7,926 nt of DNA from Bacteroidota bacterium (GCA_025360565.1 JANYBY010000280.1:1-7926), one strand, 5' to 3'; counted from the stretch's first letter, positions 1 to 6,476 are shown. Program-made: numbers and translations. The notes: a model not told the origin generated them from the letters alone.

Positions 1-236
1 GCGAAGGGTACGACGCAGGTGTGCAGCCAACAGTAGAAGATATGGGTCTAGCCTGGTTCTTAAGTTACGCCGGCACATTAATTTTAATTCATCATCTTTT
101 CTTTTTTTACCTTGAAGCGTTTAAATTTTCAGATTTTTTTAGAACTTTTTTAAGGGTTATTTTAAGCAGCATAGGCACATTTGTGTTCATCTACTTAATT
201 CAATTTTTGTTTTACACAAACAAAAAACGTGCATGA
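1..236 (+). CDS. mreD: MreD, rod shape-determining membrane protein (C-terminal part; 5' end outside window)
   Basis: MreD is an integral membrane subunit of the elongasome that links MreB/MreC to the PBP2-RodA peptidoglycan synthase. The reading frame is open from position 3 with no stop upstream, so this is the 3' portion of a longer gene; the GTG at 21 need not be a start. About 77 residues are visible. They hold a short soluble stretch and then two hydrophobic segments (roughly LSYAGTLILIHHLFFFYLEAF and the stretch from VILSSIGTFVFIYL on), ending in a short basic tail NKKRA. The His-His followed by an aromatic FFFYLEAF segment resembles the C-terminal half of Bacteroidota MreD. The stop codon overlaps the next start as ATGA (233-236), indicating translational coupling with mrdA. 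The call rests on the membrane pattern plus the mrdA-rodA context; a short fragment alone would be weak evidence. Confidence 0.8.
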   Translation, partial: EGYDAGVQPTVEDMGLAWFLSYAGTLILIHHLFFFYLEAFKFSDFFRTFLRVILSSIGTFVFIYLIQFLFYTNKKRA

Positions 237-2095
237 GTAATAACAGTCAGTTATCGGGAAGGAAGTTTATTATTGGCGGATTTTTTTGCCTCATTGTTAT
301 TATTTACATGTGCCGGTTATTTTATATTCAGGTAATTGATGAGCAATATAAACTGGCATCGAACAACAATGCGTTTCGCCGCAGTACAGAATATCCGGTG
401 CGCGGTTATATTTTTGATAGGAACGGAAAACTACTTGTGCAAAATAGTCCCTCTTACGATCTGATGGTAATACCGAGAGAAACCAAGGGATGCGATACAA
501 TAGGCTTGTGCGAAGTTTTGGAAATTACCAAAGAAGAATATTTAAAGCGGATGAAAAAAGCTTGCCAGGCACCTAACTCACCGCGCAAAGAAAGTGTTTT
601 CGAAAAACAAATGTCGGCAAAAACCTATGCTATTCTCCAGGAAAAAATATATCGCTTTAAAGGTTTTTTTCCACAGAAGCGAACCGTTAGGCAATATCCA
701 AAGCCCATTGCGGCGCATTTGCTTGGATACGTAAATGAGGTAACAAAAGAAAAAGCGGAAAAAGATCCGTACTATCGGGAGGGAGATTATATAGGCATTA
801 CCGGAATAGAAAGAAGTTACGAGGAGCAGTTGCGCGGAAAAAAAGGAACGCAAATTTCGATCACTGATGTGCACAATAAAATAATTGGGCGGTACATGAA
901 TGGCGCGTTGGATACAGCGGCCATTCCGGGTAAACCCTTGTATTGCACCATTGACATGGATCTGCAGGAATACGGTGAAAAATTAATGCACGGCAAAAAA
1001 GGAGCTGTAGTGGCCATTGAGCCAAGCACCGGCGAAATTTTGGCAATGATCTCAAGTCCGGTGTACGATCCCAATTTATTGGTTGGCGGAAAAGAACGAT
1101 CTAAAAATTATACGGTGCTTGAGCGGGATACTTTGCTTCCGTTATTTAACCGCGCGTTAATTGCAATGTATCCGCCGGGGTCTATCTTTAAATTACTTGA
1201 TGCTTTGATCGCGCAAAATGATGGTGTTGTAGATAAGAGTACTGTTTTCCCTTGCGCCATGGGCTATCCGCCAATGGGCGGCAAACCAAAATGCCATAAG
1301 CACGGCGGGGCAAAAGATCTGATAGGTTCGGTAGCTGCAAGTTGTAATTCGTATTACAGTTATGTGTTTTGCAGAATTGTTGATCAGCGCAAATATCCAA
1401 AGTTTATTGATGGATATAATCATTGGCGTGAAACAGTAATGACATTTGGGCCCGGTACGCATTTAGGAACAGATCTACCCTATGATAAACCCGGAAATGT
1501 TCCGTCGGCACCCTATTACGATAAAGTGTTTGGAAAAAACGGATGGAGAAGTAACACCATTGTTTCGCTCGGAATTGGCCAAGCCGAATTATTGTTAGTA
1601 CCCTTGCAAATGGCCAATGTGGTGGCAACTATATCCAACCGCGGTTTTTATTATACACCGCATTGCATTAAAGGTGTTGGGAATCAAAAATATTTAGATA
1701 AAAAATTTAAGGAAAAACATTTTGTGGCCGTACAAAAACAAGAAGCGTATGATAATGTGATAGAAGGAATGGCCCGGGCAATGGAACCCGGTGGTACAGC
1801 TGTTGCCAGTCGGTTAAAAGATATTGTAGTTTGCGGAAAAACGGGCACGGCGCAAAATCCGCATGGACAATCGCATGCCGTTTTTTTAGCTTTTGCTCCT
1901 CGTGATAATCCTAAAATTGCCATCGCCTGCATAATTGAAAATGCAGGATTTGGAGGCGTGTGGAGTGCACCTGTTGTAACACTGATGATAGAAAAATATT
2001 TGAAAGGAAAAACTGCAAGACCGGAAATTGAAAAACGCATATTGGACGCCGATCTTATCAACGGAAAAAACTTACTTTCAACCGGATTCCATTAA
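233..2095 (+). CDS. mrdA: Penicillin-binding protein 2 (elongasome D,D-transpeptidase)
   Basis: This is a class B PBP that crosslinks peptidoglycan during side-wall growth, anchored in the inner membrane with its catalytic domain in the periplasm; its partner is RodA. The 620 residues show one N-terminal membrane anchor (about 11-31), then a pedestal/dimerisation domain that includes the conserved VRGYIFDRNG stretch (56-65) and YPKPIAAHLLGYV (155-167). The transpeptidase domain follows from about residue 255. All three penicillin-binding motifs are present: SxxK as S317-I-F-K320 with the nucleophilic serine, SxN as S370-C-N372, and KTG as K536-T-G538. The length is normal for Bacteroidota PBP2. 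A Cys/His group (C341, C354, H355, H357, C371) lies between the SxxK and SxN motifs. The ATG overlaps the mreD stop by 4 bp, and the TAA shares one base with the rodA ATG. Neither overlap has a strong Shine-Dalgarno. The gene appears intact. Confidence 0.95.
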   Translation: MSNNSQLSGRKFIIGGFFCLIVIIYMCRLFYIQVIDEQYKLASNNNAFRRSTEYPVRGYIFDRNGKLLVQNSPSYDLMVIPRETKGCDTIGLCEVLEITKEEYLKRMKKACQAPNSPRKESVFEKQMSAKTYAILQEKIYRFKGFFPQKRTVRQYPKPIAAHLLGYVNEVTKEKAEKDPYYREGDYIGITGIERSYEEQLRGKKGTQISITDVHNKIIGRYMNGALDTAAIPGKPLYCTIDMDLQEYGEKLMHGKKGAVVAIEPSTGEILAMISSPVYDPNLLVGGKERSKNYTVLERDTLLPLFNRALIAMYPPGSIFKLLDALIAQNDGVVDKSTVFPCAMGYPPMGGKPKCHKHGGAKDLIGSVAASCNSYYSYVFCRIVDQRKYPKFIDGYNHWRETVMTFGPGTHLGTDLPYDKPGNVPSAPYYDKVFGKNGWRSNTIVSLGIGQAELLLVPLQMANVVATISNRGFYYTPHCIKGVGNQKYLDKKFKEKHFVAVQKQEAYDNVIEGMARAMEPGGTAVASRLKDIVVCGKTGTAQNPHGQSHAVFLAFAPRDNPKIAIACIIENAGFGGVWSAPVVTLMIEKYLKGKTARPEIEKRILDADLINGKNLLSTGFH

Positions 2096-3402
2096 TGGCA
2101 CGTAACGAAAATAGCATATTTTATGGCGTAGATAGAATTACTATTTTAACTTACGCCTTGCTTGTTGTTTTAGGATGGTTAAATATTTACGCCGCTGTTT
2201 ACAATGAGGATCATCAGAATATTTTTGATACCACACAAAAATATGGTAAACAATTAATATGGATAAGCGGCGCGGTGGTGATAGCATTTGGGATCTTGTT
2301 GATAGACGCGAACTTTTACACGGTGTTTGCCTACGGCTTTTATGTTTTTTTTCTTACCGCAAATATTTTGGTAATATGGCTGGGCCGTGAAGTGAAAGGA
2401 AGTAAATCGTGGTTTCGCTTTGGCGACTTTGGCATACAGCCCGCCGAGTTCATGAAATTTGCCACCAATTTGGTACTTGCAAAATTTTTAAGTAACCGTA
2501 CCATTATTGTAAACCAGGTATTTCGTTTGCGGTTAAAGGATCTGATCAAGAATTATAAAAATACGCTGATCGCTTTACTATTTATTTGTGTGCCGATTGT
2601 GATCATTAAAAAATTGCAGAACGAAACCGGACTGGCAATTGTATTTATTGCATTTGTAATTGTTTTATATAGAGAAGGGTTAAGTGTAACTTTTTTAATT
2701 TTTGGTTTGCTTGCTGCTATTTTGTTTGTTGTATCGCTGGTGGTAACAAGTTTACCAACTTTATTAATTACACTGGCAATTATTGCGGCAGGTTCTTTTT
2801 TATTTGTTGGAAGGAACAGGAAAAATTTAATTGTGGTGATAATTGTCTACGCTTGTTCGGCCGGGGTTGTACTAGGAACAAATTATGTTTACAATCACTT
2901 AGAGCCGCATCAAAAAGTGCGCATTGATGTGTTACTTGGTCGCGGAAATGTAAATTTAAAAAAGGAAGGTTACAATGTTAACCAGGCAAAAATTGCCATT
3001 GGCAGCGGTGGTTTTTGGGGCAAGGGTTATTTGCAGGGTACTCAAACAAAATACGATTTTGTACCGGAGCAGGACACCGATTTTATTTTTTGTACAGTAG
3101 GCGAGGAGTGGGGTTTTTTTGGAAGCACCGGTGTAATTTTTCTCGAATTATTTTTGATCCTGAGAATAATATTTTTGTCCGAACGGCAGCGGTCGGACTT
3201 TAGCCGGATCTATGGATACGGTGTTGCGGCTGTTTTATTTTTTCACCTCGCGGTGAATATCGGAATGACAATTGGCTTAATGCCGGTGATAGGGATTCCC
3301 TTGCCATTCTTCAGTTACGGGGGCTCTTCATTATGGGCCTTTACAATTTTATTATTTATTTTTATTAAGCTTGATTCGAATAGGCTATTGATCTTGAGAT
3401 GA
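2095..3402 (+). CDS. rodA: RodA, SEDS-family peptidoglycan glycosyltransferase
   Basis: RodA polymerises lipid II into glycan strands in the inner membrane, working with PBP2. The 435-residue protein is almost entirely hydrophobic, with about ten membrane segments (for example near 14-36, 55-97, 158-216, 222-265, 342-360, 373-396, 403-426). SEDS landmarks are clear: KSWFRFGDFGIQPAEFMK (104-121), QAKIAIGSGGFWGKGYLQGT (297-316), the PEQDTDFIF...EEWGF segment (324-341), and the family signature around GLMPVIGIPLPFFSYGGSS (394-412). It is longer than the roughly 370 residues of E. coli RodA, as is usual in Bacteroidota. At the extracellular loop where other RodA proteins have an Asp in a D-P-x-G-x-G-Y context, this one reads NVNLKKEGY (285-293), with N287 at the expected Asp position (see findings). 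The start overlaps the mrdA stop by 1 bp (TAATG). No obvious terminator follows. Confidence 0.93.
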   Translation: MARNENSIFYGVDRITILTYALLVVLGWLNIYAAVYNEDHQNIFDTTQKYGKQLIWISGAVVIAFGILLIDANFYTVFAYGFYVFFLTANILVIWLGREVKGSKSWFRFGDFGIQPAEFMKFATNLVLAKFLSNRTIIVNQVFRLRLKDLIKNYKNTLIALLFICVPIVIIKKLQNETGLAIVFIAFVIVLYREGLSVTFLIFGLLAAILFVVSLVVTSLPTLLITLAIIAAGSFLFVGRNRKNLIVVIIVYACSAGVVLGTNYVYNHLEPHQKVRIDVLLGRGNVNLKKEGYNVNQAKIAIGSGGFWGKGYLQGTQTKYDFVPEQDTDFIFCTVGEEWGFFGSTGVIFLELFLILRIIFLSERQRSDFSRIYGYGVAAVLFFHLAVNIGMTIGLMPVIGIPLPFFSYGGSSLWAFTILLFIFIKLDSNRLLILR

Positions 3403-3452
3403 TTTTTTTGAAAATGCTATAATTCATAGCAAGCATTTGCGGTTTTACGTAG

Positions 3453-3460
3453 TAATTTTG
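3453..3460 (+). promoter_or_regulatory. Possible -7 element for the KilA-N gene
   Basis: TAATTTTG matches the Bacteroidota -7 consensus TAnnTTTG exactly and lies 41 bases before the KilA-N start. The best -33-like TTTG (3436-3439) is only 13 bases upstream, shorter than the usual spacing near 19, so the assignment is tentative. The 99-base gap between rodA and this gene otherwise contains only short imperfect hairpins. Confidence 0.3.
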
Positions 3461-3501
3461 TTGTAGTATAAACGGACCATTCCGCCTATATAAAAATTAG
3501 T

Positions 3502-4317
3502 ATGACAAAAAATAAAACTATAAACGTAAAAGGAACCGAGGTTACAATTTTAAGAAAGGGCGTGAATGAGTACATTTCCCTGACAGATATGTTAAAAGCA
3601 AAAGATGGTGATTTCTTTATCTCGGATTGGCTAAGAAATAGAAATACAGTTGAGTTTCTTGGAATTTGGGAAAGCGTGTACAATAAGGATTTTAATTATG
3701 GCGAATTCGCCATAATTAAAAGTAAAACTGGCTTGAACAATTATAAGATAAGTGTTAAAGAATGGGAAAACAAAACCAATGCGATTGGGTTAATTGCAAC
3801 AACCGGACGGTACGGTGGAACTTTTGCTCATCCCGAAATTGCTTTTGAGTTTGGAATGTGGATAAGTGCCGAATTTAAAATTTATTTGATTAAGGAGTTT
3901 AATAGATTGAAAACTGAAGAAGGACGCAGATTAAAACTCGAATGGAATTTTCAACGAACACTTTCAAAAGTAAATTACCATATTCATGCGGATGCCATTA
4001 AAGAAAATCTAATCCCGGCAGCACTAACAGCTTTGCAAAAAAATGCTATTTATGCAGATGAGGCTGATTTACTCAATGTGGCTTTGTTTGGAAAAACCGC
4101 AAAAGAATGGCGGGAGCAAAATCCAGGAGAAAAGGGAAATATAAGGGATCTTGCGAGCCTTGAACAATTGGTTGTGCTTTCCAACCTGGAAAGCATTAAC
4201 GCTTTATTGATCAATCAAAATATTAACCAGCAAAATCGTTTGGCGAAATTAAATGAAACGGCTATTTCACAAATGGGATCACTGATGAATAGCAAACAAT
4301 TAAAAAAGTTGAAATAA
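3502..4317 (+). CDS. KilA-N domain-containing protein (phage-type DNA-binding protein)
   Basis: KilA-N domains are DNA-binding modules found in large DNA viruses, phages and scattered bacterial genes; the role of chromosomal copies is generally unknown. The 271-residue protein has an N-terminal strand-rich segment followed by EYISLTDMLKA (23-33), DFFISDWLRNRNTVEFLGIWE (37-57), FNYGEFAIIK (64-73), SVKEWENKTNAIGL (84-97), then GRYGGTFAHPEIAFEFGMWIS (102-122) and EFKIYLIKEFNRLK (124-137). This order is typical of the KilA-N core in bacterial homologues. The C-terminal half is helical and charged, with FGKTAKEWREQNPGEKGNIRDLASLEQL (196-222) resembling the accessory domain often fused to these proteins, and a Gln/Asn-rich tail. 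It is monocistronic, lies between the cell-shape operon and the arsenic cluster, and converges on the aquaporin gene with an 11-base gap. A 32-bp perfect palindrome lies inside codons 64-73. The function is not known. The family call is firm. Confidence 0.87.
   Translation: MTKNKTINVKGTEVTILRKGVNEYISLTDMLKAKDGDFFISDWLRNRNTVEFLGIWESVYNKDFNYGEFAIIKSKTGLNNYKISVKEWENKTNAIGLIATTGRYGGTFAHPEIAFEFGMWISAEFKIYLIKEFNRLKTEEGRRLKLEWNFQRTLSKVNYHIHADAIKENLIPAALTALQKNAIYADEADLLNVALFGKTAKEWREQNPGEKGNIRDLASLEQLVVLSNLESINALLINQNINQQNRLAKLNETAISQMGSLMNSKQLKKLK
3690..3721. repeat. Perfect 32-bp palindrome inside the KilA-N gene
   Basis: The 16-base arm TTTTAATTATGGCGAA is followed directly by its exact reverse complement, centred between 3705 and 3706 on a GAATTC. 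The symmetry breaks at 3689/3722. The centre falls on a codon boundary (E68/F69), so both strands encode the same decapeptide in that phase. As RNA it could form a 14-bp stem with an AAUU loop; as DNA it could be a dimer-binding site or a cruciform. No U-tract follows, so it is not a terminator. Confidence 0.9.
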
Positions 4318-4328
4318 ATATCAGCGTT

Positions 4329-4976
4329 CTATTTGCTTTCCGTTCTAAAAACTTTCCAAGCCAACACGGCAATAATGGCGCCAATAACGGGTGCTGTCAA
4401 ATAGATCCATAGGTGTTCTGTATGTCCTGATAAAATGGCCGGGGCTAATGATCGGGCAGGGTTAAAGGAGCCGCCACTGATAGGGCCCGAAAAAAGGGCA
4501 TTAAATAAAATTGTTCCGCCAATTGCTAGTCCTGCAAACATGCCTTGCTCTTTGCTGCCTTTGGCAACATGAATAATTACAAGCATTAAAAAAAACGTTG
4601 TGATCACCTCCAGCACAAAAGATTGCATGGGCTCGCCGGCCGGCAAGGTGGTGCCTAATAATTGATTGGCCGGAAAAAGAAATTTTAAAATTGCACTTGC
4701 GGTAAATGCACCCGCGATCTGGCTTAAAACATAAGGTGCAATTTCTTTTGCGGGAAAGTGTTTTGAAACCCAAAAAGCAATGGTTACCGCCGGATTAAAG
4801 TGGGCTCCGGAAATGTTCCCCAAAGCGTAAATCATGCAGGCAATTACCGATGCAAATGTAAGGGCCACACCAATATGTGTTATTACGCCGCCACTTTCTC
4901 CGTTAACAATTACTGCGCCTGTGCCCGCAAACACAAGGGCAAATGTTCCGATAAATTCTGCTAAATATTTTTTCAT
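4329..4976 (-). CDS. MIP-family aquaporin/aquaglyceroporin, probable arsenite channel
   Basis: This is a membrane channel of the major intrinsic protein family, 215 residues, with six predicted membrane helices and the two half-helix signatures SGAHFNPAVT (NPA at 61-63) and SGGSFNPARS (NPA at 172-174). The N-terminus AEFIGTFALVFAGTGAV is typical of the family. Aligned by eye to E. coli AqpZ, the selectivity-filter positions read F41, A160, G169 and R175. AqpZ has Phe, His, Thr and Arg there, so the narrowing His is replaced by Ala. A wider pore of that kind fits passage of small uncharged solutes such as glycerol or As(OH)3. It is the last gene of the arsR-methyltransferase-arsC series, 33 bases after arsC. 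That position parallels AqpS of Sinorhizobium meliloti, an aquaporin that serves arsenite efflux downstream of ArsC. Membership of the family is certain; the arsenite role is inferred from context and filter. No terminator is visible before the convergent KilA-N gene. Confidence 0.9.
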   Translation of the reverse strand: MKKYLAEFIGTFALVFAGTGAVIVNGESGGVITHIGVALTFASVIACMIYALGNISGAHFNPAVTIAFWVSKHFPAKEIAPYVLSQIAGAFTASAILKFLFPANQLLGTTLPAGEPMQSFVLEVITTFFLMLVIIHVAKGSKEQGMFAGLAIGGTILFNALFSGPISGGSFNPARSLAPAILSGHTEHLWIYLTAPVIGAIIAVLAWKVFRTESK

Positions 4977-5009
4977 TATAAATTGATTTACTACTAAGAT
5001 ATGCTTTTT

Positions 5010-5423
5010 TTATAAATTCTCACTTATAAAATTGTGAGCATAAGTTTTTATCATTTCCCGCACCTTCCTGAACTTATTTGTTATTTCTGCTTCTGTTCCT
5101 TTTGCCTTTGCCGGATCCAAAAAATTTTGATGAAATATTTTTGCTTGTGAAGGGAAGTGCGGACAATTTTCTTTCGCATTGTCGCAAACGGTTATTATAA
5201 AATCGAAGGGAATGTTCACGTATTCGTTTATGTTATTTGAAGTGTGATGCGAAATATCCATCTCATCTTCTTTCATAATAGCAATTGCTTTCGAATTTAC
5301 GCCGTGCGTTTCAATGCCCGCGCTGTAAATTTGGGCTTTATCTCTTGCAAAAAACCGTAAATAACCTTCTGCCATCTGACTGCGACAGCTGTTGCCGGTG
5401 CATAAAACTAAAATTTGTTTCAT
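5010..5423 (-). CDS. arsC: Arsenate reductase ArsC, low-molecular-weight phosphatase fold, thioredoxin-coupled type
   Basis: This cytoplasmic enzyme reduces arsenate to arsenite. The 137-residue protein begins with the phosphatase P-loop C8-T-G-N-S-C13-R14-S15 in the context VLCTGNSCRSQMAEG. Further on it has TVC80DNAKENC87PHFP and the D103-P104 pair that supplies the general acid. The C8/C80/C87 triad corresponds to C10/C82/C89 of the Staphylococcus aureus pI258 enzyme, which passes a disulfide along these cysteines to thioredoxin. Length and motif spacing match the family, which argues against a plain tyrosine phosphatase. The ATG follows the methyltransferase stop with no gap (TAA then ATG), so the two are probably translationally coupled. 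The gene appears intact. Confidence 0.93.
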   Translation of the reverse strand: MKQILVLCTGNSCRSQMAEGYLRFFARDKAQIYSAGIETHGVNSKAIAIMKEDEMDISHHTSNNINEYVNIPFDFIITVCDNAKENCPHFPSQAKIFHQNFLDPAKAKGTEAEITNKFRKVREMIKTYAHNFISENL

Positions 5424-6041
5424 TTATTTTTTGAAACTACAGAATAAAAAATTTTGTGTCGTGCTAAATGGTGTTTGATGGTCTTCTTGAATGCATTTGA
5501 TTCGTGTAAAATATTTTTCAAATTTTGCGGACATGCTTTTTTCAGAATATTGTTTTATTTCGAGGCCACTGCATTTTTGCGGTCCGCTTTCAGAAAATGT
5601 TCCAAGAATTAAATACCCATCTTTTGAAATGCCGGTTTTTGCAATTTCTACATATTTATCGGCTTGCTGCTCTGTTGTTAAAAAATGAAAGGCCGCTCTA
5701 TCGTGCCAAAAAGCATATTGTTGCTCGGGTTTAAACTCGGTAATGTCGCAAACAATCCACTTTACTAAGTCGGCATTTTTTCCGAGCCTTTTTTTTGCTC
5801 TGTTAATTGCATTTTCTGAAATATCCAAAACGGTAATGTTTGTATATCCTTTTTCGATCAAAGAATCTACAAAATTACTTTCACCTCCTCCAATATCAAT
5901 GATGGCCGCGTTTGTAGGCAGATCAAATAATGCAATAAACTCCATGGAAGTTTTGGGATAAACCTGAAACCAGCTTACTTCATTAGTTAACTTGGTAGTA
6001 TATATTTTTTCCCAGTGTTGTTTATTACTGATCGTTTCCAT
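5424..6041 (-). CDS. Class I SAM-dependent methyltransferase of the arsenic cluster, substrate unknown
   Basis: The 205-residue protein has the Rossmann-fold SAM site: motif I IIDIGGGESNFVD (47-59), the acidic end of strand 2 VLDIS (71-75), VCDITEF (97-103) and the strand 4 region FWHDRAAFHFL (111-121). The N-terminus HWEKIYTTK...VSWFQVYPKTS and a later GPQKCSGLEIKQYS (153-166) are features I associate with a group of small uncharacterised methyltransferases. Its cysteines (C98, C157, C183, C201) do not recreate the spaced cysteine set of classical ArsM arsenite methyltransferases, so an ArsM name is not justified. It sits directly between arsR and arsC in the same direction, and its stop abuts the arsC start. 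A palindromic ATCG-N8-CGAT site lies about 20 bases upstream. Arsenic or thiol methylation is plausible from context only. Confidence 0.85.
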   Translation of the reverse strand: METISNKQHWEKIYTTKLTNEVSWFQVYPKTSMEFIALFDLPTNAAIIDIGGGESNFVDSLIEKGYTNITVLDISENAINRAKKRLGKNADLVKWIVCDITEFKPEQQYAFWHDRAAFHFLTTEQQADKYVEIAKTGISKDGYLILGTFSESGPQKCSGLEIKQYSEKSMSAKFEKYFTRIKCIQEDHQTPFSTTQNFLFCSFKK

Positions 6042-6059
6042 GATCTATTTTAATATTAA

Positions 6060-6075
6060 ATCGTTATTTGCCGAT
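6060..6075. promoter_or_regulatory. Putative ArsR operator upstream of the methyltransferase-arsC-aquaporin genes
   Basis: ATCGTTATTTGCCGAT has the outer arms ATCG/CGAT with an 8-base spacer, the same architecture as the site in front of arsR. It lies in the 51-base gap between the arsR stop and the methyltransferase start, 18 bases before that start. It suggests a second, internal control point, but no clear -7/-33 pair is visible beside it. The inner bases are not symmetric, so it may bind more weakly. Confidence 0.45.
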
Positions 6076-6092
6076 AAAAAGAGATAAATATT

Positions 6093-6422
6093 TTAGCAGC
6101 AATTTTTTTTGTTAATGTAGGCTGAAAAGAAAGTGGTTAAATATGCTTTGGCATTTCCCCATTCTTTTTCATCAATGCAATAACAAACTTTAGCCCCGTC
6201 AATGTCGCCTTTGATTAAACCTGCTTCTTTTAATTCTTTTAAATGCTGCGAAACTGTACTTTGTGATAAGGGGAGTTCATCCACAATATCGCCGCAGATG
6301 CAGTTTTGTTTTTTAAGAAGCAATTGTAGAATAGCCACGCGGGCCGGATGCGCCAGGGCTTTAGCATACTTGGCTATTTTATTATCCTTAATTGTGAAGT
6401 CTTCGTTTTTCGTGATTCCCAT
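6093..6422 (-). CDS. arsR: ArsR/SmtB-family metalloregulator
   Basis: This is a winged-helix repressor that leaves DNA when it binds As(III), Sb(III) or a related thiophilic metal. The 109-residue protein contains AKALAHPARVAILQLLL (20-36), typical of the first helices, then C41-I-C43-G-D at the start of the helix where ArsR proteins carry the CxC metal site. The recognition region LSQSTVSQHLKELKEAGLIKG (52-72) follows, then a wing with a CYC (80-82). The protein ends in CC (C108, C109), which could add thiol ligands. It is the first gene of the minus-strand cluster. The start at ATG 6422 gives the full domain, with GGAG immediately before it. A perfect inverted repeat overlaps its own putative promoter, suggesting autorepression. 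The family call is firm; the inducer is inferred from arsC downstream. Confidence 0.93.
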   Translation of the reverse strand: MGITKNEDFTIKDNKIAKYAKALAHPARVAILQLLLKKQNCICGDIVDELPLSQSTVSQHLKELKEAGLIKGDIDGAKVCYCIDEKEWGNAKAYLTTFFSAYINKKNCC

Positions 6423-6440
6423 CTCCGTATTTTTATATTA

Positions 6441-6456
6441 ATCGTAAAATTACGAT
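6441..6456. promoter_or_regulatory. Putative ArsR operator in front of arsR
   Basis: ATCGTAAAATTACGAT is a perfect inverted repeat (7-base arms ATCGTAA/TTACGAT, 2-base centre) 18 bases upstream of the arsR start. It overlaps the candidate -7 element, as expected for an autorepressor. The same ATCG-N8-CGAT frame recurs at 6060. Confidence 0.65.
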
Positions 6457-6476
6457 AAATAAAAACGGTTTGCAAA
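6445..6476 (-). promoter_or_regulatory. Candidate promoter of arsR
   Basis: On the minus strand TTTGC (6476-6472) is followed after 19 bases by TAATTTTA (6452-6445). This matches the Bacteroidota arrangement of a -33 TTTG and a -7 TAnnTTTG with one mismatch in the last base. The -7 element lies wholly inside the inverted repeat at 6441-6456, so repressor binding would block it. Confidence 0.5.

Noticed and set aside
21..236. Treating the GTG at 21 as the true start of a 71-residue protein
   Set aside because: The frame is open to the window start and the product matches the C-terminal part of MreD, so the gene begins upstream of the window.
3415..3431. Small hairpin TGCTAT-AATTC-ATAGCA after rodA
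   Set aside because: The stem is only 6 bp, AT-rich, and has no U-tract after it, so I do not call it a terminator.
4291..4337. Shared bidirectional terminator between the KilA-N and aquaporin genes
   Set aside because: The only complementary arms (AGCAAA and TTTGCT) are 35 bases apart and weak; no convincing terminator is present in the 11-base gap.
5491..5961. Plus-strand open frames opposite the methyltransferase
   Set aside because: They lie antisense to a well-supported methyltransferase with all SAM motifs and show no domain features.
5424..6041. Naming the methyltransferase arsM
   Set aside because: The cysteines expected for classical arsenite methyltransferases are not recreated at matching spacing; context alone is not enough.
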